From: Beta vulgaris subsp. vulgaris | Taxonomy: Eukaryota > Streptophyta > Magnoliopsida > Caryophyllales > Amaranthaceae | DNA length: 64,000 nucleotides | Assembly: GCF_026745355.1 (NCBI RefSeq) | Contig: NC_079208.1 | Coordinates: 52,561,776-52,625,775 of the forward strand | Direction: 5' to 3' | Shown here: in pieces, positions 43,135 to 56,029 of the stretch | Position numbering within the stretch: the first letter of the stretch is position 1 | Layout: every line of letters begins with the position of its first letter | Translations under genes and position numbers: made by a program | The notes under the pieces: model-generated | What the model was told of the DNA's origin: nothing | Seen by the model: the letters and a program-made list of their open reading frames with translations, nothing else | Database searches by the model: none

Positions 43135-44062
43135 ATGGGCTTTGTTATTTAACGCCCTAATATATCATACTAATGCTCTAAATACAATATTTTTATACTG
43201 TATATTTATAAATTCATTTTTTTATGTCTTCTTTCCTTCCCCTCTCCCTTTCCCTTCCCCACCATTGAAACCGCCACTACCAACACCTCCGCCACCAACA
43301 CCGCACCCACACCCATTGCCAACAACACCGTCGCCACCACCACCACATTTTTTGCTAATACTGTATCAATGACTATTTACTGGGCACCACCGATGCTACA
43401 CACCACCACTATCGCACCACCACCTTCACACTGCTACGCCACCACCGCTGTACCCTCACCACTCACCCACACCCTTCTTCTCTCCTATGTTTTCTGCATT
43501 TTAATTGATTTTTTTTTAAAAAATAAAATAAAGGGAGGCGCCTGCCATGGTCGCCTCCACCGATGGTGGGGCGTCCATGGTGGACGCCTCTCCATATTTT
43601 TTTTTAAAAAAATTCAAACCCTTAAGGCGTCCACCATGGACGCCCCACCACCGGTGAAGGCGTCCATGGCAGGCGCCTCACCCTGTGGTGGAGCGCTTGT
43701 CATGGACACCTTCACCGATGGTGGGGCGTCTATGGTGGACGCCTCTTTTTTCTGATTTTTTTTAGAAAAAATCAAAGAGAATTGAACAGAGGAGAGAAGA
43801 AGGAGAGAAGAGGGGGTGGAGTGTGCTAATGTTGCCGGAAAATATTGTTGCCGGAAATGATGTCGCCAGAAAATGTTGTTGCCGTTGCTAGAGTTCCTTC
43901 GTGACGATGATGAGAGAAATTGAGAGTGAGGGAGTGATGAGCGAGAGAGGGGGTGAAGTATGGGAATGGGAGGGTTAGAGAAAGTAAAATCGTATAGATA
44001 CGTAATAAGTATAAATACAGGGCGTTAGTAAAAAATAATAGAGCGGTGTTTAGCAAATGAGT
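43135..44062. mobile_element. TIR element with GGCGTCCATGG palindromic core
   Basis: The left end GTTATTTAACGCCCTAATAT and a following AATGCTC face the right end reverse-complemented, GCTAAACACCGCTCTATTAT with ACTAACGCCCTGTAT. The flanks TGAATAAT (left) and TTAATAAT (right) may be a worn 8-9 bp duplication. The interior has CCACCACC-rich sequence, then a core (43540-43745) in which GGCGTCCATGGTGGACGCC recurs in both directions around short A/T spacers. Related to the element at 56030. Confidence 0.65.
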
Positions 44063-46930
44063 TAATAATTGTATACATCAGGTTACATTTTTTCTTTCAC
44101 TTTAGATATGATATTAACTGCATGACAATGTAAATTTAAAATATAAAAATATATTTCAAGGTAAGAGTCTATAATCGTAGCTATGACATGAGATGATTGA
44201 GATTTTCTTCTCAACTTTAAAAGTAAATATACTACGATATTGTTCTTTTGAAGTTATTTTTAGTTAATTTCATTTTAGTTAATTTCAGTTTAGTTCAGTC
44301 AAAATAAGTTCAAAATAATAAGACCACTGGCACTATCGTCATTTAATTCTAGCTATGAAATGGATCGTTTTTTTTAAAAATAACTTTATGAATTATGACT
44401 TTTAAGTGACATCTATGTAAATAGGAGGGACAATTTTAGGATAAATAAAGTATCTTCAAGAATTGTATTTTTAAGTCTCTTTTAGTCTAATAATTTTTTC
44501 AATGCCGACACCTTTACATTAGAGTTAGGTCAAGACCTAATCTTATACCTCTGAGCCTACCTTTTTGACCCTACTTCATCCAACCAGTTTAAAGGAGTCT
44601 AATGATGTAAGCAATCAAGTAAAAATTATTTTTTTATATTAAAAGTATTAAGTTAAGTGATATATAGCTTAAGTTGAATTAGTAACATCAATATAATTGA
44701 ATGTTATTCCTTTTTCCCAACAAACTAATGATCTTCAAAAAGGCTTTTCTTAACCATATATATTTTTTTTCTTAATGAGACATTCATGGAATAGTTCTCA
44801 AAAGGCTTAATCTAAGGCATACATCAGGGTCCCTTATCCACCCTCTTGAGAGTGAAATTACTACATGATCACCTTACCTCTAATATGATATCTTTCTTAT
44901 AACCATCTCCTTGTGAAGATTCGGTTTTTGCCTTACTCTTAGCATTATTGTACTTCATGTTATATCCTCCTAAAGGCAAGCCTTCTTTATGGTAACAATT
45001 TCTCTATCGTTGCTATAGTGTTTGGATCCTCTAGAGTTGTAAAATAACTTTACAAGATAGAGTTTAAACAATATCAACCATTGAATAAAAAAAATCAATG
45101 GCTCATATATTCTGTTTCCGAAATCCCTCCTATTTTATCTCATCAAAATCCACCCCTACATCTTTTCCTTCCACCAATATGAAATCTTGATTTTAAAATA
45201 TATGGCTCTAATACGATTCTACCTTGTAGAATTTCACTAAAACTCCAGAAGATCCGGACTCGTTCCTATAAGACTACTTTTCTTCTACATCTAAGCGGGG
45301 TCAAGTGATCCCACATCCAAAAATGTAGGTGTTCCCCTTAAGTATAGCTTACTCGACTATAAACTCCGATCATTATTTAGAGAGCAGACCAAGTCCTAAT
45401 TGGATAAATTGATCATTTTGTAACTTTATTTGTTAGTGGAAACTAAGTTTTGTAGATAAAAATCACAATTTCAGAGCACACATGTAAAATCACTTAATTA
45501 GTATGGTTCCACCTACAACTCCACCATTAGTATGATATTGTCTGCTTTGAATCTAATCCGTACGAATTTGTTTTTGAGCTCCTTTTCAAAAAGCCTATAC
45601 CAATATAGTTTGTAAAGTCTTACAAACTAGGTAACTAGTTCTTATCTCCTCAATGTAAAACTTGAGATGTATACTCAACAGATATATTATGCTTTGGGCT
45701 GGCGGCATACTCATAACTCATAAGGCATAACTCATTGCTATAAAATGTAAGTGCTGTGGTCATATGCCGAGAGTGTGTTCATTTTCTGCTCGTAGTTACG
45801 GCCCACGAGAGTTAAGCGGAAAGCACCATAAATATCAAGAGCCTCAAAGCTTAAAGAAAAGCAAAAGGTTTTCTCGAGAGTTGCATGAGTAAATTAACTT
45901 CCAAGAGTGAAGGAAAAAATGGTTACTGTTATTGTCTGTTTGTTATTTCGTTATAAATAATGGTAATGGAAATAAATTTGTACGTAAATTTGTAAAGAAA
46001 ATCATTATTCATTTTCATGGTAATGCTAATTTATCGTATTTGCCTATTATCTTTTTAAAATTTTCATTTGTATCCCATACCACCTTGTAGGTGATAATGA
46101 CTAATGAGTAGTAATGAAAATTGATTCCCATTGGAGAAAAACACAAAAGTTTAGAGCTGAGATTGCTTCTCCATGGAGAAAAAAAACACAAAATTAGGAG
46201 TTGAAATTGCCTCTGCATGGAGATTTTTTAAGGGTGTTTCCTTTTTAATATAACGACTACTAAACGAGCCGTTAGGAGCATAAAGGTGACCCATTGTATC
46301 CGAGTATTATGCAATTTTAATATAATGTTATTAATTGGAATTTGTTAGTGCAAATTTAGTTTGTAAGAGGTTTTGCAACTTTCTTTTTTTCGTATGAAAT
46401 GACCTTAATAAATTTTTAATTACCTTAAACTTTTTTATATATGCCATAGGACACCTACATATTTTATACAATTATTTTACATGTGTAAAAACACTAAGGT
46501 ATAAAATCAATTAGATATTTGAAAAGTACATAATGATATGATTCTAACAAGATATCATATGAATATGTTTTCTTCTTCTTTTAAATTAGTGTTATATTAC
46601 GGTCGAAATTCAGTGAAACCTTGACAAAACCACATAAGAAAGATTCAAATCAGACCAAATCAAATCACCTTATTCCAGAGAAAGAAAATATAGCCTAAAT
46701 TAAAACCATGATACCACAATTTTATAAACTATTTTTAATATTTTTTGTGTAACCACTAACCATTGCCTAATTCGACTTATTAAATTGTAACTAATTTACA
46801 CCAATCATATTGCATAAAAATAAACCATTAATATAGTACAAAATTGGAAATTATCTCAAGTTAAGATAGTTAAGCCAAATAAGGCCTAGAATTTTTCCCC
46901 CTCAAAAAAAAAAAAGGCCTAGAATTTGGT
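44063..46930. other. Intergenic DNA upstream of the receptor kinase
   Basis: No gene is supported. Around 44240-44310 TTAGTTAATTTCAGTTTAGTTC resembles the worn end of a GAACTGAACT-type MITE. Around 46115-46225 an imperfect direct repeat (GGAGAAAAACACAAAA ... GAGATTGC) occurs twice about 45 bp apart. The rest is AT-rich and featureless to the eye. Confidence 0.35.
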
Positions 46931-47358
46931 GGAGCAAAAGTCCATAATTCCTTCATTTTCGCCAAATTATTGACTTTGTCAACCTCAACAACTTATTCCA
47001 TTCATTTTTTTCCTCTCTTTCTCCTTAACAATTTGACTCTTTGAGACCTCTTTCAATCTGAGGCTCTCTTGCCTTCACCTCCCAAGTTCTCACAATTTTT
47101 ATTTTTTTTACCAAAAACACAACAAAATTGAACAAAATAAGAAAACAAACACTAAAAAAACAACACAAAAAGAAAAAAAAACAGAAAGAAAAAGCCAATT
47201 CACGTACACCATCATGAAAACTAGACATTGGAGGAATGAAAACTCAGCAAAAAACATTCACAAATTAGAGAAAAAACTAAAAATAGTTGAAGGCATTAAA
47301 TTAATATCATCATCATCTTCTTCTTCTTCCTACAACATTATTTCTGGCTAAAACTTAA
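46931..47358 (+). promoter_or_regulatory. Receptor kinase upstream region and leader
   Basis: Direct 5' flank of the kinase ATG. The last 70 bp (AATATCATCATCATCTTCTTCTTCTTCC) are leader-like. No specific element is assigned. Confidence 0.3.
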
Positions 47359-49766
47359 ATGGCCATTATTATTGTTAACCAAACTTTCATGCCACTTTTA
47401 TTACCATCTTTCATATTTTTCATCATCTTATTATCTTCAAGAACACAATCCATATCTGATGCTGAAGCCTTATTGAAGTTTAAGAGCTCGTTATCGCCTT
47501 CCGAAGCTCTAAACTCCTGGAGTCCTAACACAACACCTTGCCAAGACAAAAACTCTCATTGGAATGGCATTGTTTGTTTCCAAGGCAATGTAATTGGCCT
47601 ACGTTTAAAAAATATGGGATTATCTGGTAATATTGATGTTAATGCATTGGCTAATCTTCCTGGACTTCGAACCCTTAGCTTTGAAGATAACAATTTTACT
47701 GGTCCTATGCCTCAGTTTAATCGTTTAGGTGCCTTAAAAGCCATTTACTTGAGTAACAACAAGTTTAGTGGTGAAATTTCTTCAGATTTCTTCTCAAAAA
47801 TGGAGTCATTGAAGAAAATTTGGTTAGCTAACAACACATTTTCCGGTGAGATACCATCCTCGTTAGCTCAACTTCGCAACCTTCTTGAGTTACACCTTGA
47901 AAACAACCAATTCTCCGGTGTGCTTCCGCCTCTTAAACAACCTCCTTTGGTGTCCCTTGACTTGTCTAATAACATACTACAAGGGCAAATTCCAATGAGT
48001 CTTTTAAATTTTAAGGCCTCAACTTTTGTAGGAAACCCTAAACTTTGTGGTGAGATCATTGGAAAAGATTGTACTACACCGGTTGCAAATGAATCACCAC
48101 CATTATCACCACCATCCGCGACACCCCCTCTAGGGTTGATTGGTTTAAAAAAAGCTCATCCACACAATAGAAACCACTTCAAAGGGGTGTTAGCAATTGT
48201 TTTAAGTGTAACTTTGGTGCTTTTGTCCTTGGTAGTTGTTGCCCTTTATGTAATAAAAAAGAGAAAAGCAAAGGAAGATAATAATATTCCTACAAGTACT
48301 AAACCTAATATGACTACTAGCACTTCTTCCGGTGGTGCCACCACCAAAGATAGCGCGGTGGAGGTAGATGTAGCCCCCAATTCAAGCCAATCATCTTCAG
48401 TTTCGAGTAAGAGGAGCAACTCAAGTAAGAGAGGTGGCTCAACAAAAGGCGGTAGTGGTGGTGCTATGGGGGATTTAACTATGGTGAATGATGAGAAGGG
48501 GGTGTTTGGGTTGGCGGATTTGATGAAAGCATCGGCGGAGGTCTTAGGAAATGGCGGTATGGGATCGGCTTATAAGGCAATCATGGCTAATGGATTTGGG
48601 GTGGCAGTGAAGAGGATGCGTGAGCTAAATAGATTGGAAAAGGATGAATTTGATGTAGAGATTAGGAAGTTGGCTAGTTTGAGACATAAAAATGTTTTGA
48701 CTCCTTTGGCTTATCATTACAGGAAAGAAGAGAAGTTAGTGGTTTATGAATATGTTCCTAAAGGAAGCTTGCATTATATTCTACATGGTAAGACATACAT
48801 GTTCCTAAATCTCTTCTTTCCAAGTTTTGTAATTTGATCATGTTATCACATTTATGTTTGTATCATCCTAGCTTAATCATTCTGTGTGATTATGAGAATA
48901 AAATCCAAAGCATGATAAAATGGTGTGTCGTAGAGATTAATCTCAGGCCAATTAGAGAATTTTTGCCTAATGTTTGACGATGATTCTAAACTTGTTGAAG
49001 CTACAATGTATAGCACACAACACATGTGATATTTAACAAAACTCCTGAGGTGATCAACTAGTGAGTCTAGTCAGTACGTTTTTAGCTGCCCATGAATAAG
49101 GATCGAATATAATGCATCCAATGCACCTTCTGTTTGTTTGCATCTATATTATTCTAATGACTTTTTTTTTTTTTTTTACTCTTTTTAGGTGATCGGGGGA
49201 CTTCACATGAAGAACTTAATTGGCCAACACGTCTAAAAATCATCAAAGGAATAACAGAAGGGCTTTGTTATCTTCACTCTCAACTAAGCACATATGAGTT
49301 ACCTCATGGTAACCTAAAATCTAGCAACATTATGATCAATGTGGAAAACGAACCATTAATCTCAGATTATGGTTTTAATCCAATGACTAACCCTAACGTC
49401 GCGACACAAGCATTATTTGGGTACCGATCACCAGAAATGATACAACACCAAGCAAAAGTATCTCCTAAATGTGATGTATATTGCTTAGGAGTTGTCATAC
49501 TCGAGATTCTTACGGGCAAGTTTCCATCCCAATACCTTAACACAACAAAGGGTGGCACCGATGTTGTGCAATGGGTGGCATCAGCTATAGAAGAAGGCAG
49601 AGAAGCAGAATTGCTAGATCCTGACATTATTGGATCGCAGTCCACGAGTTCTAAGGACAACATGGTGAAGATGCTTCACATTGGGACTTCTTGCACTCAA
49701 TCTAATTGTGATAAAAGACCAAGTTTGATTCAAGTTAAGGAGAGAATACAAAGGGTTGATGTTTAA
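47359..49766 (+). CDS. LRR receptor-like kinase of the pollen receptor kinase type (LRR III)
   Basis: Likely a plasma-membrane receptor that perceives extracellular ligands through leucine-rich repeats; the best-known relatives act in pollen tube growth with RopGEFs. Exons are 47359-48787 and 49189-49766, with a GT-AG intron in phase 1, giving 668 residues. Features in order: signal peptide (1 to about 31), LRR N-terminal cap (SDAEALLKFKSSL), about five LRRs (75-220), Pro/Ser linker, membrane helix (about 273-298), Ser/Gly-rich juxtamembrane region, and kinase domain from about 385. Glycine loop GNGGMGSAYKA and VAVKRM lysine are present. The catalytic loop reads HGNLKSSN, without the usual HRD aspartate, and DFG is DYG, so it may be a weak or inactive kinase, as known for several relatives. 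The exact orthologue is uncertain. Confidence 0.9.
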
Positions 49767-51333
49767 TTTAGGATGGTGATGGTCTACGTTTCCGGTGTAT
49801 AAAGAGCCACGAGGGTAGTAGTAATGTAGACGGAATTTAATTCCAAGTAAGATCATTGACAGGGTAGGGCTATTGAAATATTGTATGTGTAAGGTCGTGT
49901 TTTGTGCTTAATTGTAAATTTCATGGGATCTTAATGGATTTGTATTTTACATTATCATAACTCATATCATGATGATCTGCTGGCTAACTTTTTTTGACTA
50001 TGTGCAGGATCAACCGTTGTCTTTAGTGTTTTCTTACAAAACAAATTAAATTTGATCCAATAGTAAAATGATGATACTATTAGATTATAGACTACTCTTA
50101 GTAAGTAGACATAGTTTTTCTTCTTTTATGAAAATTGTAGTAGGAATCTTACACATGTGAAGATTGTGCATCCGGGAGCACTTCAAATGGTGTGCTAGAT
50201 TGGTCGATCCTCACACACCACACAAGCTTAAAAAGACATCACCAACGACTAAAGTGTACTTGTTTCTTTTTTTCGAGCGAGAGATTTTTTTTGATTGAAA
50301 AAGAATCTAATAGTTAGATATTTAAATTGTAATGTGAGTCTAGAATATCTTATCATATCATTTGGAGTGTCTTATCATATTTGTTTATTTTACATTTAGC
50401 TACCTAGCCTTTTTTCTTTTTGCACTATATTCGTAATAGATTTTCCTTTCTACCTGGCACATTAAATAAAAATTGATGCGATTATGAGGTATTTTATATT
50501 CTATTAGATCACGAGAGAGAAAGGGGTGAGAATACAAGGAAAAAAGAGAAAGAAGAATGAAGAGAAGCAATATTGTGAGATACTTTATTTATACTCTATT
50601 TGCCTTTTACAACGATATATCTTTGATTAACAATTAATATTCCGGTGTAAAAAAAGCTTTCCTTGTAGTGTTCCCCAAGAAAGAAAATGAAAAATTTAAT
50701 TGAAATTTACCGTTATCACAAAAATGGACAATTTTTCTGAGACATAAGATATACACCAACATATTTCCATGATTATTAATAAAATTTACCAAACTGTACT
50801 TTATTTATAAGATTTGCTATTAGGAACCAACACATGTTGCTATACAAGAAATTGTAGGTCGTGGGATTAAGTAAGTGTGCTGACTCGACATGTCTTGACC
50901 TATATATTTATTAAACTGATTGGATTAGGCTTCAACTTTTTAAACACAAACTAATTAATACAACCTGTTTACATGCTTGAAGGTTATCAATATCATCAGT
51001 GTAGCTTAAAACAAGCTTATAGTTTATGTTTATTTGATTTAGGTTTTGATCTTTAGATGTTATATCTGATTTATCTGTATGCAATTTTCACAAAGAGAAA
51101 TTAGATTTAATTAAACGAATTTGTTTGGTTTATATATAAGTATTTGATAAATGAATCAAATAAAAAGGTTAGTTGACTCTTGTGACAAATAAATTAGGGT
51201 AGTAGAATTATTAGTTGCTAATCCATTTAATAAACGAGTCAGATTAGGATGCAGGGGAATCAACTAAACTTTGAACCCAATATGAAATCGACACAACAAA
51301 ATCCCATTTATCAAGCTATACAAGCGGTCACCT
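49767..51333. other. Receptor kinase 3' flank and intergenic DNA
   Basis: The first 150-250 bp are probably 3' UTR, with TTGTATTTTACATT near 49940. After that no gene or clear repeat end is seen. Confidence 0.35.
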
Positions 51334-51336
51334 CTG

Positions 51337-51635
51337 AGGGGTCGTTTGGTTCAAAATAAGAAATGGAAAGGGAATGGAATGGGATGAAAGGATGGAATGG
51401 GAATGGAATGTGTTACTTTAGACACTTGTTTGTTTTGATGTAGGAATGGAATCATTGGCCTAATGACTCCTTTACTTTTTGTTTCCTGTGGTGTGAGGAG
51501 GGTTTCAAGATGGGGGAATCAAAATTGGGTTAGTAAAGGAGTGAAAAAAATGGATAACCCAACCAAACATAAAATAAGGAAGTGTGTTACTTCAATCCGT
51601 TTCCAAACCTAAAATATTTCCAACCAAACGGACCA
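51337..51635. mobile_element. Tourist-like MITE A
   Basis: GGGGTCGTTTGGTTCAAAAT faces, reverse-complemented, TGGTCCGTTTGGTTGGAAAT. TGA lies outside both ends. The interior has GGAATGGAATGGGA-type repeats. A terminal GTTTGGTT and a 3-bp duplication suit PIF/Harbinger MITEs. Confidence 0.65.
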
Positions 51636-51873
51636 TGAATAGAATACTCAGTAAGGAGAAAAAGAACCTCATGGTTATGGGTTTTGGGCCTACTTTAATT
51701 ATTGGGATCATAGTTAACAGGTGTTGAGAAAACATATATGTGGACTGTGGAGGTATATCAGCAAGTAGTTCTTCACAAAGTATCCACAAAAATCTCAAGT
51801 GATAACCGGCCTGTAAATTTGTCTTCCTCTGAATTGCTTATGAAATGATGCATGTTTAAGTTATAACTTATAA

Positions 51874-52449
51874 CTAGTTATTAGGCCCGGGCTATGCTTC
51901 GGGTAAGGAAACTTTTCATTCATTAATATTATACTTTAAGATGATAACACTAAGGGGATGTTTGGTAAGATTAATGGAAACGGAATGGAAAGGGTTTGGA
52001 TAAGGAGGGGAAACGGAAATAATAATCGTTGCCTTTAATACTTGTTTGGTATCTTAGTGGAATGGAAACAATTGAAATGTTTATGATTGAGGAAGGAAAC
52101 GTGATTTGTTTCCACTAGTTTGATAACGGTAACAAATGGGGGGATTGTGTTTCCCTCCGGAAACGGCATTTGTTACTTAACACTCATACCAAACAATTAG
52201 AAATGGAAACGCTTATTTGAATCCGTTTCCTACATCAAATTACTCTATACCAAACACCCTCTAAATTTTATTTGGTCTAGTGGTTAAGACTTTAATCTAT
52301 GTTCTTGAAGTCCTGAGATCAAACCCTATACTATGCAATTTCTAACTTTTTTTTATTGTTGTAAATTACATGGAGTAAAACCCCCTTAGGAAGAGCGCCA
52401 CGTGGCACCGTTCCTTCTTTAGGCATGTCTTTTAATATATTAGTATAGA
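51874..52449 (-). mobile_element. Helitron copy H5, interrupted by a MITE
   Basis: On the minus strand it starts TCTATACTAATATATTAAAA after an A (52449) and ends CCCGGGCCTAATAACTAG before a T (51874). GTGCCACGTGGCGC lies near the 5' end. On the plus strand at 52270-52325 are the tRNA-like boxes TTTGGTCTAGTGGTTAAGAC and GAGATCAAACCC. Removing the 308-bp insertion at 51954-52261 and its 3-bp duplication leaves 265 bp, nearly the same as the intact copy H4 (263 bp). Confidence 0.8.
51954..52261. mobile_element. Tourist-like MITE B, inside Helitron H5
   Basis: GGGGATGTTTGGTAAGATTA faces, reverse-complemented, GAGGGTGTTTGGTATAGAGT. The TAA target duplication (51951-51953 and 52262-52264) is exact. 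The interior has GGAAACGGAATGG repeats. It is 308 bp and non-coding. Confidence 0.85.
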
Positions 52450-54388
52450 TGATGCTAATAGCTAACAATTACGATGAAAGTTCAACATAAGTCAATTTTT
52501 TATTTCATTCTTATTCCTTCAAATGAAACATGAAACTAATAAGGTGATCCATAGATCTGTTTAAACTCGACGGATTTTTCTTTTACTATAAATTTCATTG
52601 TTGTCAGTATTGACATGTAGAATGAGACTTTATCTTTATTCTCCTTCGATTAATCAACTCTTCCAACGATCTAAGCACGTTTAATTTAGAGTTGTATCTT
52701 ACATTTTTTTGAGTTGTATATGTTACATATGACAAGGCATAATTTTAATCATTTTAAGTCATTTCTTCCATATAAACTTTTTATTTATTTATTTATGCAA
52801 TTTGTATAAGGGACATAATAATGAAGCTAAATATAGATGAAGTGAAATTCTCAAATAGTTGTTTAGCTGTTGTTTATGTCAATTTTGTACCAAGTACGCA
52901 AAAGGAAAAGGGAACCAACAACGAGATCTTTACACTATGGCAATCAACATTAACGGATAAATGAAATATGTAAAGGAAATAAAATAATAAAAAGACAAAT
53001 GAATTGTTGACGCGGAAAACCCAAATGATGGGAAAAACCGCGGGTGATGCTTTGATCACCAATCCACTAATATGCCGACGGCGTCAATACAAGGGTAGAA
53101 TACAATATCAAGCTTTCTTGTGCCACTATGGAAAATATTAGAGTAGAGAATAAATAATATGAATGTGTGCGTGGAGAGAGTGAAGTAGTAGAAGAGAAAC
53201 TAGGGTTACATTGAACTACATATATATATATATAGGCTATGGGATATCCTTCAAAGATGCTGTCCAACTCCCTTGAAGATAGGTAGTGCCTTGTTTATCT
53301 CTAACTTCCTCCTATTTTTCCTCCAGCAGTTATACCCAAAGTCAATGCCAATCCCATAATTCTTGCTAACTGATATTTAATTCCTTCTTTGCTAATATGA
53401 AATTTTCCGGGCCCAACAGCTGTTTAATTTGATTCCATATATATGCTCTCCAATTATCCAAACAACAGTTGTTCAATACAAAATTATAGCATAACAATCG
53501 AATAAGTAAGATACATAATTGCGCTAAATAGTGAGTTGGGAATATGATATATGTTACTCTATAAGAGTAGTTAGTTCAATATGACTAATGTCCTTAAATT
53601 GTTTATCTCCGGATGCACAGCATGATTCTTTGGAAGTCAAGCTGTTGTCCCTTGAAAGATGAGCAACTAATGACAAGTTTATAACTTATATTATAAGCTG
53701 CCAGAGTATTGCATTACTAAGGATAGACAATCTTCTACATTGTTAATTAATGTTGCGCATCTTCTCATGAGCCACCCGTGCAACCTTTGATTTAACATTA
53801 AGTTATACCACCTTCTAGATACATCTTATTCTAATTTTTTAACTTTCTTATTTTTTTTAAAAAAATTATGTCACCATTTAGTGTGATTATCTCAATTTTA
53901 AAAGTAATTTCCATCTAGCAATTTGTTAGAGTTGATCCATAAAAAGAGGTCAAGAAGAAGATTGTAAAAATAAACTCATAGCTATCATCTAGCTAACTTG
54001 GACAATAAGATGTGCATTTATGTAATGAGAATTAACTCAATTATGAACCATGGTTTTAATTATATCGAACTTGTGATTTAATATAGAATTAGATTTGTAA
54101 CAGCCTAACAGATGTCTTAATTAAAAGTCATGTAAGAAGTATGTTGACCAAAACATAAGGGATCAAAATTATAATTATGCATGATCAATTATACGCGGTG
54201 CAGATGTAATAGTCCTAAGATTGTTATTATTTATGTCCTTTGTTTCTTGTGCCTATTCGTGTTAATTAGATTTTACAATGCGTATGGACAAGTCGTAGGG
54301 CCGATAGTATTTATATAGAATTAATTAACTACTAGTACATTAACTACTAATTATGTGTTATATATACCATTTGATTCTTCAATAAGGA
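52450..54388. other. Intergenic DNA
   Basis: No gene is supported. Around 52990-53095 a block (GACGCGGAAAACCC ... GGGAAAAACCGCGGG) looks like decayed retrotransposon leader sequence, but no matching LTR or coding region is present. An (AT)n run lies near 53220-53233. Confidence 0.35.
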
Positions 54389-54590
54389 ATTGGGGTTGGC
54401 TCAAGTGGTGAGTTTTCCCATCTTTGCTAGAAAGGTTCACGGTTTATTCTTACCCCCAATCATTTGCGTGGGATCTAAGGGGAGAGAGGGTTGGAGATGT
54501 CTGGCTTGTAATGGACCTCTAGGTGGGGGTCCTGTGCGAGGACAACCCAAAGGATTTCTTCTTACTAATTTTTTTAAAACAATTTGATTT
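54389..54590 (+). mobile_element. SINE-like element
   Basis: GGGGTTGGCTCAAGTGGTGAG is an A-box-like tRNA-derived head. It is followed by a GGTTCACGG box about 45 nt later, a body with GGACCTCTAGGTGGGGGTCC, and GTGCGAGGAC. The 3' part TTTCTTCTTAC followed by a T-rich run parallels the end of the SINE at 56145. Confidence 0.6.
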
Positions 54591-54976
54591 TTTAATATTT
54601 TTTAATAAAAGTTTGACAATTCTTTTAATTAAGGAAAAAGAAAGAATACATATATAGGGAAGATAATATAAAAAGAAAGAAAAAAAAAAGTTAAGGAGAA
54701 AAAGAACAAAAAAGAAGGAAAAAATGAAGCAAAACATCAATCATGAAAATTGAACCATAGATAATTGGAGTATGACCACTCATGCTTCAAAAAAAACATG
54801 ACATCCCTCCCTCTCATCAACTTTCTCTCTCATCTTACCAAAATTTGTCATGGATTATGACCCATTTTGACACATGCACCACACTCATGACCAAAAAAAA
54901 AGAACATCATCATTCTTTATCCCATTTCTTACTATACTCCATCTCATTTTCTGTCTCTTACATCAATACATATTTA

Positions 54977-55269
54977 GTGCTCGTTTGGTTAAATGTAGGG
55001 AGTGCAAATTTCTTGGAATTTTATTTTCCCATGCAATTATATTTCATAGAAATTGCTAATTGTTTGGTGTTTCATGGGAAGTGAAAGTTTTCATGAGAAT
55101 TTCCACTTACCTAGGCCCCCCTAGGTAAGTAATTTTGTCCGTTTTGTGAGAAGTTGAACTTCTTAGAAAATTCTACTTCCCATGAATTTGTCAACCAAAT
55201 AACACCAAAAGATTCCAATTCCTATGAATTCCGACTTTATATGCTAAACAATGTCAACCAAACAACACC
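54977..55269. mobile_element. Tourist-like MITE C
   Basis: GTGCTCGTTTGGTTAAATG faces, reverse-complemented, GGTGTTGTTTGGTTGACAT. The TTA duplication (54974-54976 and 55270-55272) is the usual PIF/Harbinger target. The 293-bp interior has repeated CATGGGAAGTGAA/TTCCCATGAA words in inverted order. Confidence 0.85.
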
Positions 55270-55272
55270 TTA

Positions 55273-56021
55273 TACCTTTTGATATTTATAATATCCTACA
55301 CGATTATAAATAAATTATGTTATATATTAACGATCTTATATAAATTCATTTGGTAGTAATTAGTTTTGATTAAAAAAACTTCAATAATAAAAACTTCTAT
55401 AAATAATTATTCATGTGTGTACAATGTAGAGGGAAAATAATTAATTTCATAAGTGTGTCAAAATATAGCAAAATGAATGTCTATTTGTAGATCTGAAAAA
55501 GATAGGATCACTGGTGAAATTTTTATTTTTTTAATTTGTATTTTTTAAGTTGTTCCTATTGCAAAACTCGAATTATAAAAAATAACCTTTATAACACATT
55601 GCCATATGTCCACAAATGGTTAGCTTAAGTCATAAGCTGACCAATCGTGGTTTGGGTCATAGGATGACCAACCATGGATTGAGTCATAGCATGACCCAAA
55701 CACAAACATATAAAAATCATGGATGCAATCCCATGTTTTTTTTGAGCAAAGTTCATGACTCAAATTGATGCCCAAAAAAACCATGAGTGGACACGCTCTT
55801 ATATAACACAATAATTGTAGCCTTGGAAGGTGGGTTGCCTAATAGGAAAGGACAGGTTTTGTTTGTCCTTTCCCTTCTTTTTTTTCAAAAATTTTAATTG
55901 CAACATTTCAACTTTCATGCTTATCAAATTCACACCTTTAATCATTTATATCTCTAATTATCTATAAGTAGGTACACTAAAAATTATTCAACGTCTTTTG
56001 TACAACACTTTGTTTCTATAT
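55273..56021. other. Intergenic DNA
   Basis: A local repeat of GACCAACCATGG/GACCAATCGTGG with TCATAGCATGACC lies at about 55625-55720. No gene is seen. Confidence 0.4.
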
Positions 56022-56029
56022 AAAAATTA

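Noticed and set aside
43142..43755. Pro/His-rich frames at 43142-43372 and 43369-43755
   Set aside because: They follow CCACC repeats and palindromic core sequence inside a TIR element, with no protein-like pattern.
52990..53100. Possible LTR retrotransposon leader
   Set aside because: The wording is suggestive, but no paired LTR, primer-binding site or gag/pol coding sequence is present nearby, so no element is called.
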